From: an uncultured Novosphingobium sp.
Lineage (GTDB): Bacteria > Pseudomonadota > Alphaproteobacteria > Sphingomonadales > Sphingomonadaceae
Assembly: GCA_946886075.1 (NCBI GenBank)
Contig: CAMPHR010000037.1
Location: 1 to 27,362 of the forward strand
Direction of reading: 5' to 3'
DNA: 27,362 bases
The notes beneath the pieces were generated by a model. The model saw only the letters and a list, made by a program, of their open reading frames with translations. It did not search any database and was not told the origin of the DNA. The stretch's first letter is position 1. Each line of letters opens with the position of its first letter. Made by a program: the position numbers and the translations under genes. Positions 1 to 6,914 of this stretch are shown piece by piece.

Positions 1-29
1 TCGAAAATCCGCTGGGCATGCTCGCTTGA
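1..29 (+). CDS. C-terminal end of upstream gene, probably pyruvate dehydrogenase E2 (partial)
   Basis: An open frame enters from the left edge and ends with the residues ENPLGMLA and a TGA at 27-29 that overlaps the ATG of the next gene. The 2-oxoacid dehydrogenase E2 acyltransferases commonly end in a short hydrophobic stretch of this kind after an ExP motif, and the E3 gene lpdA lies one gene downstream. E2 (dihydrolipoyl acetyltransferase) is therefore the likely identity. Only nine residues are visible, so this is inference from context and tail similarity. The overlapping stop/start suggests translational coupling with the thioesterase. Confidence 0.45.
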
Positions 30-430
30 TGCACCCCGCCGACGAGCAGCCGCCGGAGGAAAGCCCCGCCGTCCGCGTCATCGCCATGCCCGCCGACACC
101 AATCCCTATGGGGATATTTTCGGCGGCTGGCTGATGAGCCTCATGGACTCCGCGGCGGGCTCAGTCGCCGCGCGACACAGCCATGGCCGCGCCGTCACCA
201 TCGCGGTCGAAGGCATGACCTTCCTCCGCCCGGTTGTTGTCGGTGACGAAGTATCGGTCTTCGCCAAGCTCGTCTCGGTCGGGCGCACGTCGATGAAGAT
301 CGATGTCGAAGCCTGGCGCCGCACCCGCCATGACGACCGATCCTATCGCGTCACCCGCGCCACCTTCACCTTCGTGGCGATCGGTGAAGATCGCCAGCCC
401 CGCACCGTCCCGCCCCTGACCGCGGCATAA
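29..430 (+). CDS. yciA: YciA-type acyl-CoA thioesterase (hotdog fold)
   Basis: This 133-residue protein should hydrolyse acyl-CoA esters to free CoA and acid in the cytoplasm. The N-terminal block AMPADTNPYGDIFGGWLM is close to E. coli YciA and carries the hotdog-helix Asp (GDIFGGW). The later block VEGMTFLRPVVVGDEV also matches that family, and the length equals YciA (about 132). ATG 29 overlaps the stop of the preceding gene, and a TTG lies one codon earlier; I prefer ATG. Only 17 bases separate it from lpdA, so it sits between the presumed PDH E2 and E3 genes. It could moderate the acetyl-CoA or free CoA pool there, but that role is inference. Confidence 0.9.
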   Translation: MHPADEQPPEESPAVRVIAMPADTNPYGDIFGGWLMSLMDSAAGSVAARHSHGRAVTIAVEGMTFLRPVVVGDEVSVFAKLVSVGRTSMKIDVEAWRRTRHDDRSYRVTRATFTFVAIGEDRQPRTVPPLTAA

Positions 431-447
431 GAAGAGAGACCAGGATA

Positions 448-1845
448 ATGGCTGAGAATTACGACCTCATCGTTCTAGGCTCCGGCCCCGGCGGCTATGT
501 GGCCGCGATCCGCGCGGCGCAGTTGGGGCTCAAGACCGCCATTGTCGAGCGCGAAAATCTCGGCGGCATCTGTCTCAACTGGGGCTGCATCCCGACCAAG
601 GCGCTGCTGCGCTCGGCGGAAATCTTCCACTATATGCAGCATGCGGGCGACTATGGCCTGGCCGCGGAAAAGATCAGCGCCGACATCGCCGCCGTCGTCA
701 AACGCTCGCGCGGCGTCGCCAAGCAACTCAATCAGGGTGTCATGCACCTGATGAAGAAGAACAAGATCACCGTCCACATGGGCGACGGCAAGCTGACCGG
801 CAAAGGCAAGCTCTCCGTCACCAAGGACGGCAAGACAGAAGAACTCACCGCAAAGAACATCATCCTAGCCACCGGCGCCCGCGCGCGCGACCTGCCGGGC
901 GCTGCCGCCGACGGCCAGCGCGTCTGGACCTACCGCCACGCCATGACCCCGCCGGAAATGCCGACCAAGCTGCTCGTCATCGGCTCCGGCGCGATCGGCA
1001 TCGAATTTGCGAGCTTCTACAACGACATGGGCGCTGATGTGACCGTGGTCGAAATGATGGACCGCGTCGTGCCGGTAGAGGATGCGGACGTCTCCGCCTT
1101 CCTCGAAAAGGCGCTGAAGAAGCAGGGCATGACTATCCTGACTGGCGCTGGCGTCAGCGATATTCAGATCGGCGCCAACGGCATCAAGGCGAAGCTGAAG
1201 GACAAGGCGGGCAAGGAAAGCGCCGCCGAGTTCAGCCACATGATCGTCGCCATCGGCATCGTCCCCAACACCGAAAATATCGGCCTCAAGGAACTGGGCG
1301 TCGCGATGGACAATCGCGGCTTCCTGAAGACCGACGAGATGTGCCGCACCAATATCGGCGGCCTGTGGGCGATCGGCGACATCACCGCCCCGCCATGGCT
1401 TGCGCACAAGGCCAGCCATGAAGGCGTCATCGCGGCCGAAGCGATCGCGGGCAAGCATCCCCACGCCATGGACCCGCGCAACATTCCGGGCTGCACCTAT
1501 TGCCACCCGCAGATCGCCAGCGTCGGCCTGACCGAAGCCAAGGCCAGGGAAGCAGGCTATGAGGTGAAGGTCGGCATGTTCCCCTTCATCGGCAATGGCA
1601 AGGCGATCGCGCTCGGCGAAGCGGAAGGCTTTACCAAGACCGTGTTCGACGCGAAAACCGGCGAACTGCTCGGCGCGCACATGGTGGGCGCTGAAGTCAC
1701 GGAGATGATCCAGGGCTTCACCATCGGCAAGACGATGGAAACGACCGAAGCGGAACTGATGCACACCGTCTTCCCACATCCGACCATCTCGGAATCGATG
1801 CACGAAAGCGTGCTCGCCGCTTATGGGCGTGCGCTCCATATCTGA
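448..1845 (+). CDS. lpdA: Dihydrolipoyl dehydrogenase (E3)
   Basis: FAD-dependent E3 subunit of 2-oxoacid dehydrogenase complexes; it reoxidises dihydrolipoamide with NAD+. The 465 residues begin with the FAD-binding GSGPGG motif (11-16), followed by the redox-active disulfide C42/C47 in GGICLNWGCIPTK. A second nucleotide-binding GSGAIGIEFA lies near residue 180, an FAD motif AIGD near 312, and the C-terminal dimerisation domain carries the catalytic His-Glu pair in HPHPTISE. There is no N-terminal lipoyl domain. A purine-rich stretch (AGAGAGACCAGGATA) precedes ATG 448. It probably belongs to the PDH operon with the upstream E2 fragment and yciA, and its last 23 bases overlap the PAP2 gene. 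Confidence 0.97.
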   Translation: MAENYDLIVLGSGPGGYVAAIRAAQLGLKTAIVERENLGGICLNWGCIPTKALLRSAEIFHYMQHAGDYGLAAEKISADIAAVVKRSRGVAKQLNQGVMHLMKKNKITVHMGDGKLTGKGKLSVTKDGKTEELTAKNIILATGARARDLPGAAADGQRVWTYRHAMTPPEMPTKLLVIGSGAIGIEFASFYNDMGADVTVVEMMDRVVPVEDADVSAFLEKALKKQGMTILTGAGVSDIQIGANGIKAKLKDKAGKESAAEFSHMIVAIGIVPNTENIGLKELGVAMDNRGFLKTDEMCRTNIGGLWAIGDITAPPWLAHKASHEGVIAAEAIAGKHPHAMDPRNIPGCTYCHPQIASVGLTEAKAREAGYEVKVGMFPFIGNGKAIALGEAEGFTKTVFDAKTGELLGAHMVGAEVTEMIQGFTIGKTMETTEAELMHTVFPHPTISESMHESVLAAYGRALHI

Positions 1846-2635
1846 TCGCCGCTCATGGCAAAGGGGCGCGGGGATATTCGTCCTCGCGCTTCTCGGCGTG
1901 CTGGCCATCGCGCTGCTTCAGCGATCAGGCTGGCTCGATCCGCTCAACATCGGCGCGATGAAAGTGGCAGGCGCGGGCAGGGCGGCTATCCCATGGATCA
2001 CCCCGATCATGGCCGCTGCGTCTGTCATCGGCAACACGACCGGACGGTTGCTCATCATGGCCGCCGTCGCGCTTGGCCTGCTCTACCGGGGCCAGCGACA
2101 CGCCGCCCAATGGCTTGCGCTCGTCACGGTCGGCGGCACTTTCCTCAACACCGGCCTCAAGCAGATTTTCTCTGCACCGCGCCCGGACCTGCTGCCTCAT
2201 CTCGACATCGTGCACAGCTACAGCTTCCCAAGCGGCCATTCCGCCGGAACGATGATCCTATTCGGCGCGTTCGCCATGCTGATGCGGCAGCGGGTGGCGC
2301 GTAATCCATTAGACCGCCAGACCCCCTCAACACCGTTCGCCCTGAGCTTATCGACCCGAAGGGCGGCGATAGCCAACGGCTCTACTTCTTTTGAGAAGGA
2401 AGAGGCTTCGACAGGCTCAGCCCGAACGGAGTTAAGCAACTCGAAGAACTGGCGCGACTCCTTGCCTTGTCTCGCCGCCGCTCTGATCATCGCCCTAATC
2501 GGCACCAGCCGCGTCTGGCTGGGCGTCCATTGGCCCAGCGACGTTCTCGCAGGCTGGATCGAAGGGCTCGGCTGGCTATGCCTCTGCCGCTCCTGGCTAC
2601 CAGCGGGGCGAGGGCAGGAGCAGCGCGTCGCTTAG
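1823..2635 (+). CDS. PAP2-family membrane phosphatase with an in-frame repeat insert
   Basis: Integral membrane phosphatase of the PAP2 superfamily, acting on lipid phosphates or polyprenyl/phosphatidyl phosphates at the membrane; the substrate cannot be told. All three catalytic motifs are present: K113-x6-R120-P121, P136-S-G-H139, and S229-R230-x5-H236. Hydrophobic segments lie near residues 17-33, 75-88, 95-110, 140-155, 215-228 and 238-255. About 45 residues between the second and third motifs (roughly 163-208) are hydrophilic and unlike the family, and residues 171-203 are encoded by a palindromic repeat. The three motifs are intact, so the enzyme may still work with an enlarged loop. 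ATG 1823 overlaps the lpdA end by 23 bases, and the 3' end overlaps the convergent DUF2142 gene by 39 bases. Confidence 0.88.
   Translation: MGVRSISDRRSWQRGAGIFVLALLGVLAIALLQRSGWLDPLNIGAMKVAGAGRAAIPWITPIMAAASVIGNTTGRLLIMAAVALGLLYRGQRHAAQWLALVTVGGTFLNTGLKQIFSAPRPDLLPHLDIVHSYSFPSGHSAGTMILFGAFAMLMRQRVARNPLDRQTPSTPFALSLSTRRAAIANGSTSFEKEEASTGSARTELSNSKNWRDSLPCLAAALIIALIGTSRVWLGVHWPSDVLAGWIEGLGWLCLCRSWLPAGRGQEQRVA
2333..2429. repeat. REP-like palindromic repeat inside the PAP2 gene
   Basis: Two imperfect inverted arms, 2333-2354 (CCGTTCGCCCTGAGC...) and 2406-2429 (...GCTCAGCCCGAACGG), are separated by about 50 bases; roughly 18 of 22 positions pair. Arms of this wording, whose translations read PFALSLS and, on the other strand, VRAEPVEA, are familiar as dispersed intergenic palindromes in sphingomonads and other proteobacteria. 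Here the element lies wholly within a reading frame that stays open. Confidence 0.8.
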
Positions 2636-4012
2636 CTGTTCATGCGGCGGCATCCCGTCCGCCGTGACAAAGCCATGCACCCAAAAACTGTCATAAGCAC
2701 TGCCCAGCGCGATCAGCAGCAACAGCAGCGCCGCCCCGGCAAAGGTCCACCGCGCGGCGCCTAAGCTTCTCTCCGGCATTACCGCCAGCAATGCCAAAGG
2801 CAGCAGCGGCAGGAAATAGCGCCCCTGCGTCCCCTGCACATAATCCGCCCCCAAAGGCGTACCCGTCAAATACATGGCCGTTTCGATCAACAACGCAGTG
2901 CCGCCAGCGACAGCAAGCCACCACAGCCTCTGGCCAATGCTCACCTGCGCGCCCGATCCGCTCAGCACTGCCGCCCCCAGCATGACCGCCGCCAACAGAT
3001 AGGCCAGCAACGGCAGCAATATCGCATTCCACCCGAAGCGGCCGACGATTTGCAACGCATAAACGGGCGCCCGCTCGACAATGCTGGACGCCAGCACGCG
3101 GATATAAGCAATCGGATCAGCCAAGATGACCGCGAGCTGCGCAGCCAGCGGCGCGGTCATCACCTCTCCGCCCGTCTTGCGCGACACGATATGATAAAGC
3201 GCTTGACTGCCACCGGACACCTTCATCCACAGGATGAAGGCAATCGCGCCAACACCCATCGCGCCGATCAGCAGCCATGGCCGCACGTCCCGCCGATATC
3301 GAGGCCATTGCAGCCCCGCCGCCATCAACGGCAGATACACGCCCTTGGCCAACGCCAGCAGAGGTGCGGCCAGCAGCAGCCCCCCGTTCCGAGCAGGATT
3401 GCTGCCCATCGCAGCAAGGCGCAGCGACAGGGCTAGGCCGACGAAGCCCATGCCATTGATCACCGCGTCAGGCGAAAGCGAACCCGTCTGATAGCAAAAT
3501 GTCGGTAGCAGGGCCGTCGCCAACAAAGGGCCGCGTCCAAAGGGCATCAGGCCGAACGCTACCGCCAGCAACAACAGTCCCGCCGCGGCATTGACGAACC
3601 GTCCCACATAGAAGCTGCCGATGCGCGGCAGTCCAATCGCGTCCCCGATCCGCAGTCCCGCCGCACCCGGCGCGTAGAGCGTCGGCGCATAATTGGCGAC
3701 GTTGGGAAAATCGGCGAAGGCCGTGCCCTGTCGCCCTGCGTCCGCTCCCCACGCCCGATCCACCATCGCGCGATCAAATCGCCGCGCCTCGCCTGTTGCA
3801 TCAATCGGGAAGTCGATCGAGTGCAGATCCAGCGCCGATCGCGGCAACTCCGCCCCAATCGCTTCCCCCCGTTGCTCGGTCATGACCCGGCCCTCGGCCA
3901 GCAGCAGCGCCTTCATATAATGCTGATTTTCGTCCGGCGCCTGAAAAGGCGGGGTGATGATCGCGAATGCCATAGTAACGGCGCACAACAGCGCCAGCAG
4001 CCAGCGCTCCAT
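2597..4012 (-). CDS. DUF2142 polytopic membrane protein
   Basis: A 471-residue protein with many hydrophobic segments and the N-terminal signature ITPPFQAPDENQHYMKAL, typical of DUF2142 proteins. These are predicted membrane proteins with a glycosyltransferase-like (GT-C) architecture, often near cell-surface polysaccharide genes; their biochemical role is unproven. The first membrane segment directly follows ATG 4012 (MERWLLALLCAV). The frame stays open upstream to 4198, but that extension translates a dispersed repeat (PLTLPSPRGER), so I reject it. A large soluble segment (about residues 35-110) would be extracytoplasmic. It is the last gene of the minus-strand run, 268 bases after ybeX and with a repeat in between, so it may have its own promoter. 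Confidence 0.85.
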   Translation of the reverse strand: MERWLLALLCAVTMAFAIITPPFQAPDENQHYMKALLLAEGRVMTEQRGEAIGAELPRSALDLHSIDFPIDATGEARRFDRAMVDRAWGADAGRQGTAFADFPNVANYAPTLYAPGAAGLRIGDAIGLPRIGSFYVGRFVNAAAGLLLLAVAFGLMPFGRGPLLATALLPTFCYQTGSLSPDAVINGMGFVGLALSLRLAAMGSNPARNGGLLLAAPLLALAKGVYLPLMAAGLQWPRYRRDVRPWLLIGAMGVGAIAFILWMKVSGGSQALYHIVSRKTGGEVMTAPLAAQLAVILADPIAYIRVLASSIVERAPVYALQIVGRFGWNAILLPLLAYLLAAVMLGAAVLSGSGAQVSIGQRLWWLAVAGGTALLIETAMYLTGTPLGADYVQGTQGRYFLPLLPLALLAVMPERSLGAARWTFAGAALLLLLIALGSAYDSFWVHGFVTADGMPPHEQLSDALLLPSPRW

Positions 4013-4102
4013 TCCCGTTACCGGTACGGCAATGGGCGACAGGACCGCCCCGGAAGAAATCGACAATCGTTCGTGCCGCAAAAGAGCCGCTCCACTACCA
4101 AA

Positions 4103-4160
4103 AACCCTCTCGCCTCGGGGAGAGGGCAGGGTGAGGGGGGGTGGCGCAACATCCGTTGAA
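4103..4160. repeat. Dispersed intergenic repeat (CCCTCTC/GAGAGGG hairpin type)
   Basis: The gap contains CCCTCTCGCCTCGGGGAGAGGG, an inverted pair CCCTCTC/GAGAGGG, followed by a G-rich tract and the word GGCGCAACAT. On the minus strand it reads PLTLPSPRGER, a peptide often seen where such intergenic repeats are wrongly included in genes. The word GGCGCAACAT recurs, inverted, in the repeat at the right end of the window. Confidence 0.65.
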
Positions 4161-4244
4161 CTCACACCCTCCACGCCACTTCCAACCGAAAGCAACAAGG
4201 CTGGCGGAACCCTAACGATCAGCCCTTAATATTTCCCCAGCATT

Positions 4245-4272
4245 GCCTGCGCGTCCCGATCGTTGCGCAGGC
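4245..4272 (-). terminator. Hairpin just downstream of ybeX, possible terminator
   Basis: GCCTGCGC (4245-4252) and GCGCAGGC (4265-4272) form an 8-base-pair stem with a 12-base loop, eight bases past the ybeX stop. No T-run follows on the minus strand, so it is at best a weak or Rho-assisted terminator or an mRNA 3'-end stabiliser. Confidence 0.4.
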
Positions 4273-4280
4273 GTCTGCTT

Positions 4281-5228
4281 TCATTCCACTTCCTGTTCTT
4301 CTTTTTCCACCGGCGGATGCAACCGCAGGCGCGTCACCCGCCGCCCGTCGCTACCGATGATCTCCAGCTTCCAGCCGCTCTCGTCATGTTCCAGGATTTC
4401 ACCCGCATCCGGCACGCGCCCCGCGATGACGAAGGCCAAGCCGCCCAGCGTGTCGACATCTTCCTCGACATCGGCCAGCCGCTGGTCGATCTCCTTGGCG
4501 ACATCCTCCAGTTCTGCCCGCGCATCGGCCTCCCACAGCCCGCCTTCCAGCGGCACCATCAACGCTTCGGGCGCATCGTCATGCTCGTCTTCGACCTCGC
4601 CGACGATCTCCTCGACCAGGTCCTCGAACGTCAGCAGCCCTTCGGTGCCCGAATATTCGTCGAGCACGATCGCGAGATGCGTGCGCTTGGCCCGCATCTC
4701 GGCCAGCAGGTCCAGCGCGCCCATGCTTTCGGGCACATAGAGCGGCTGGCGGATCAGCGGCTCCAGGCTGTCGGGTACAGGGGACTTGCCCGCGAGAATG
4801 GCAAAAGCGTCGCGGATGTGGACCATGCCCACGATCGTATCCAGCGTCTCGCGATAAACGGGAATGCGGCTATGCCCCGCCTCGGCGAACAGCGCCGCCA
4901 GTTCCGCAAAGCTCGCCCGTTCCTCAATCGCGATGATGTCGGCGCGGGGCACCGCGACGTCATCGACCGTATGTTCGGAAAAATGGAGAAGGTTGCGGAC
5001 CATCTGCCGCTCGATCGCCGACAGGTCGCCCTTGGCGGGAGCAGGCGATCCCTCGTCCTGCTCGTCCTCATCATATTCGTCGAGCGCCTCTTCCAGCTCG
5101 CGCCGCAGGCTCGGACTTTCCTCCTCGCCGAACAGCAGCGACTTCAGGCCGCTCCATAAACCGCCTTCTTGACTACTACTGTCCGGTTCCTTTGAACCGT
5201 TGCCGTCCTTCGGACTGCCTTCAGCCAT
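4281..5228 (-). CDS. ybeX: CBS-domain protein of the CorC/YbeX (HlyC/CorC) family
   Basis: A 315-residue soluble protein with no membrane segment. An acidic N-terminal stretch (about residues 35-70) is followed by the start of the CorC core (RNLLHFSEHTVDDVAVPRAD), two CBS domains (about 90-145 and 155-215; EAGHSRIPVYRE, LAIVLDEYSGTEGLLTFEDLVEEIVGE), and a C-terminal CorC_HlyC transporter-associated domain (about 230-305). YbeX/CorC has been linked in E. coli to Co2+/Mg2+ efflux and to ribosome maturation. Its place directly after ybeY, with an 11-base gap, is the conserved miaB-phoH-ybeY-ybeX order. In E. coli lnt follows ybeX; here a DUF2142 gene does. Confidence 0.93.
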   Translation of the reverse strand: MAEGSPKDGNGSKEPDSSSQEGGLWSGLKSLLFGEEESPSLRRELEEALDEYDEDEQDEGSPAPAKGDLSAIERQMVRNLLHFSEHTVDDVAVPRADIIAIEERASFAELAALFAEAGHSRIPVYRETLDTIVGMVHIRDAFAILAGKSPVPDSLEPLIRQPLYVPESMGALDLLAEMRAKRTHLAIVLDEYSGTEGLLTFEDLVEEIVGEVEDEHDDAPEALMVPLEGGLWEADARAELEDVAKEIDQRLADVEEDVDTLGGLAFVIAGRVPDAGEILEHDESGWKLEIIGSDGRRVTRLRLHPPVEKEEQEVE

Positions 5229-5239
5229 CGTTCTTCCTA

Positions 5240-5749
5240 TTATCCTGTCAGGCGATCCCCATAGGGATCGGAAATGCCAAGGCTAAGCAGCGACTGCGTT
5301 TCCAACGCTTCCATCGCTTCGGCCTCGGCGTCCTCCATATGATCATATCCCAGCAAATGGAAAGTACCATGAATGATGAGGTGGGTGGCATGGTCAGCGA
5401 CGGATATGCCCTTGTCCGCCGCTTCCTGCGCGCAAACGCCTTCCGCCAGCACGATATCGCCCAGCAGCACCTCGCCATCGTCGGTGTTGCCGGTCGCCTC
5501 CAGCAGGTCATGCTGCACCATCGGGAATGACAGGACATTGGTCGGCTTGTCCTTGTCGCGATAGGCGCGGTTGAGACCATGCACTTCCTCATCGCTGGTC
5601 AGCTTGACTGCGACCTCATATAGCGCCTCGTCCGTGGCAAAGGCCGCATAGGGGCTATGCGTAATCGCCGCCACGACCGCACGCTGCGCCAGCAACTCCC
5701 AATCTTCCTTAGGCCAGCCTTCTTCCTGAAGGACCGCAACTTCAATCAT
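5240..5749 (-). CDS. ybeY: Endoribonuclease YbeY (rRNA maturation factor)
   Basis: A 169-residue metalloprotein involved in 16S rRNA 3'-end maturation and ribosome quality control. The zinc signature HGTFHLLGYDH gives ligands H127, H131 and H137. The conserved NVLSFP motif lies at 71-76 and the LLGDIVLA strand near 95-102. The length fits the family. It sits 38 bases after phoH and 11 bases before ybeX, so it is almost certainly cotranscribed with them. Confidence 0.97.
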   Translation of the reverse strand: MIEVAVLQEEGWPKEDWELLAQRAVVAAITHSPYAAFATDEALYEVAVKLTSDEEVHGLNRAYRDKDKPTNVLSFPMVQHDLLEATGNTDDGEVLLGDIVLAEGVCAQEAADKGISVADHATHLIIHGTFHLLGYDHMEDAEAEAMEALETQSLLSLGISDPYGDRLTG

Positions 5750-5787
5750 TGTTCAAATATCCGTTCGTTTCGAGCGAGGTCGAGAAT

Positions 5788-6792
5788 TTAGGCATCCGGC
5801 CCCTCATAAGCCTGCACGATCCGCCCGACGACCGGATGGCGCACGACGTCGCCGATCCCGAACGGCACCACCGCTATGCCCTCGACCCCGTCCAGCCGCG
5901 CCACCGCGTCGGCGAGGCCCGATATACCCGGTTGCGGCAAATCGACCTGCCTAGGGTCGCCGCACACCACCATGCGGCTCCCTTCGCCAAAGCGGGTGAG
6001 GAACATCTTCATCTGCGCCACTGTCGTGTTCTGCGCTTCGTCCAGCACGATGAAGGCGTTGGACAGCGTCCGCCCGCGCATGAAGGCGATCGGCGCGATC
6101 TCTATCTCGCCACTCGCGATCCGGCGTTCCACTTGTTCGGCGGGCAGCGTGTCATACAGCGCATCGTAGATCGGCCGCAGATACGGATCGACCTTCTCCT
6201 TCATGTCGCCGGGCAGAAATCCCAGCCGCTCGCCCGCCTCGACCGCAGGCCGCGACAGGATCAGCCGATCGACGCTGCCCGTGATCAACTGGCTCACCGC
6301 CTGCGCCACGGCGAGGTAGGTCTTGCCCGTACCTGCCGGACCCAGTGCGAAGATGATGTCGTTCCGGGTCAGCGCCTCCATATAGGTGACCTGCGTGGCG
6401 GATCGCGGCACGATCGTCTTCTTGCGCGTGCGGATCATCACCTTGGGCGGTTCGGCGACGTCATGGCGGATGATCCCGTCCAGTGTCGGTTCGGACGACA
6501 TGGCGATCACCGCCTCCACCGCGCCGCTGTCAATCTCCTGCCCAGCCGCGATCCGGTTGTAGAGGCCCGTCATCACATCCCGTGCCCGAGCCGCAGCCTC
6601 CGCCTCACCCTCGATCTGCAGCTTGTTACCCCGCGCGGCGATATAGACGCCCAGCCGGTTTTCGATCGCCACGAGGTTCTGGTCATATTGCCCGAACAGC
6701 GCGCCCAGCAAATGCGGCTTCTCGAAAGTCACTTCCAACCGCGCCCGTTCGGCAACGTCCGCGCGATGATTTTGGTTCGGTTTCTTGGACAT
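5788..6792 (-). CDS. phoH: PhoH-family ATPase (YbeZ)
   Basis: A 334-residue P-loop ATPase of the PhoH/YbeZ type, thought to work with YbeY in RNA processing. An N-terminal KH-like segment (about 20-80; NRLGVYIAARGNKLQIEG) precedes the ATPase domain with Walker A GPAGTGKT (151-158), Walker B IVLDEAQN, and the conserved GEGSRMVVCGDPRQVDLP block. It follows miaB by 122 bases; that gap contains a palindromic repeat. ATG 6792 gives MSKKPNQNH and no better start is evident. Confidence 0.95.
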   Translation of the reverse strand: MSKKPNQNHRADVAERARLEVTFEKPHLLGALFGQYDQNLVAIENRLGVYIAARGNKLQIEGEAEAAARARDVMTGLYNRIAAGQEIDSGAVEAVIAMSSEPTLDGIIRHDVAEPPKVMIRTRKKTIVPRSATQVTYMEALTRNDIIFALGPAGTGKTYLAVAQAVSQLITGSVDRLILSRPAVEAGERLGFLPGDMKEKVDPYLRPIYDALYDTLPAEQVERRIASGEIEIAPIAFMRGRTLSNAFIVLDEAQNTTVAQMKMFLTRFGEGSRMVVCGDPRQVDLPQPGISGLADAVARLDGVEGIAVVPFGIGDVVRHPVVGRIVQAYEGPDA

Positions 6793-6837
6793 TCAGCAGC
6801 CTCCCTTTCCATCCGTCACAACCGCGCCGGCGGTTAT

Positions 6838-6900
6838 CCATCTCCTGGTCTTCGATCCTGGGGGACAGGTCCGGAGATGGGTTCCTGCAGAAGCGGGAAC
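6838..6900. repeat. Degenerate palindromic repeat in the miaB-phoH gap
   Basis: Two inverted pairs lie side by side: CCATCTCCTGG (6838-6848) with CCGGAGATGG (6871-6880), and GTTCCTGC (6881-6888) with GCGGGAAC (6893-6900, one mismatch, loop AGAA). Read on the minus strand, the words TTCCCGC and CCATCTCC resemble a common dispersed repeat of sphingomonads. It is not a classical terminator because no T-run follows on the coding strand. Confidence 0.6.
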
Positions 6901-6914
6901 GACGGTTTTTGGGT

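Noticed and set aside
865..1908. A 347-codon minus-strand frame opposite lpdA
   Set aside because: Antisense shadow; lpdA is complete and conserved.
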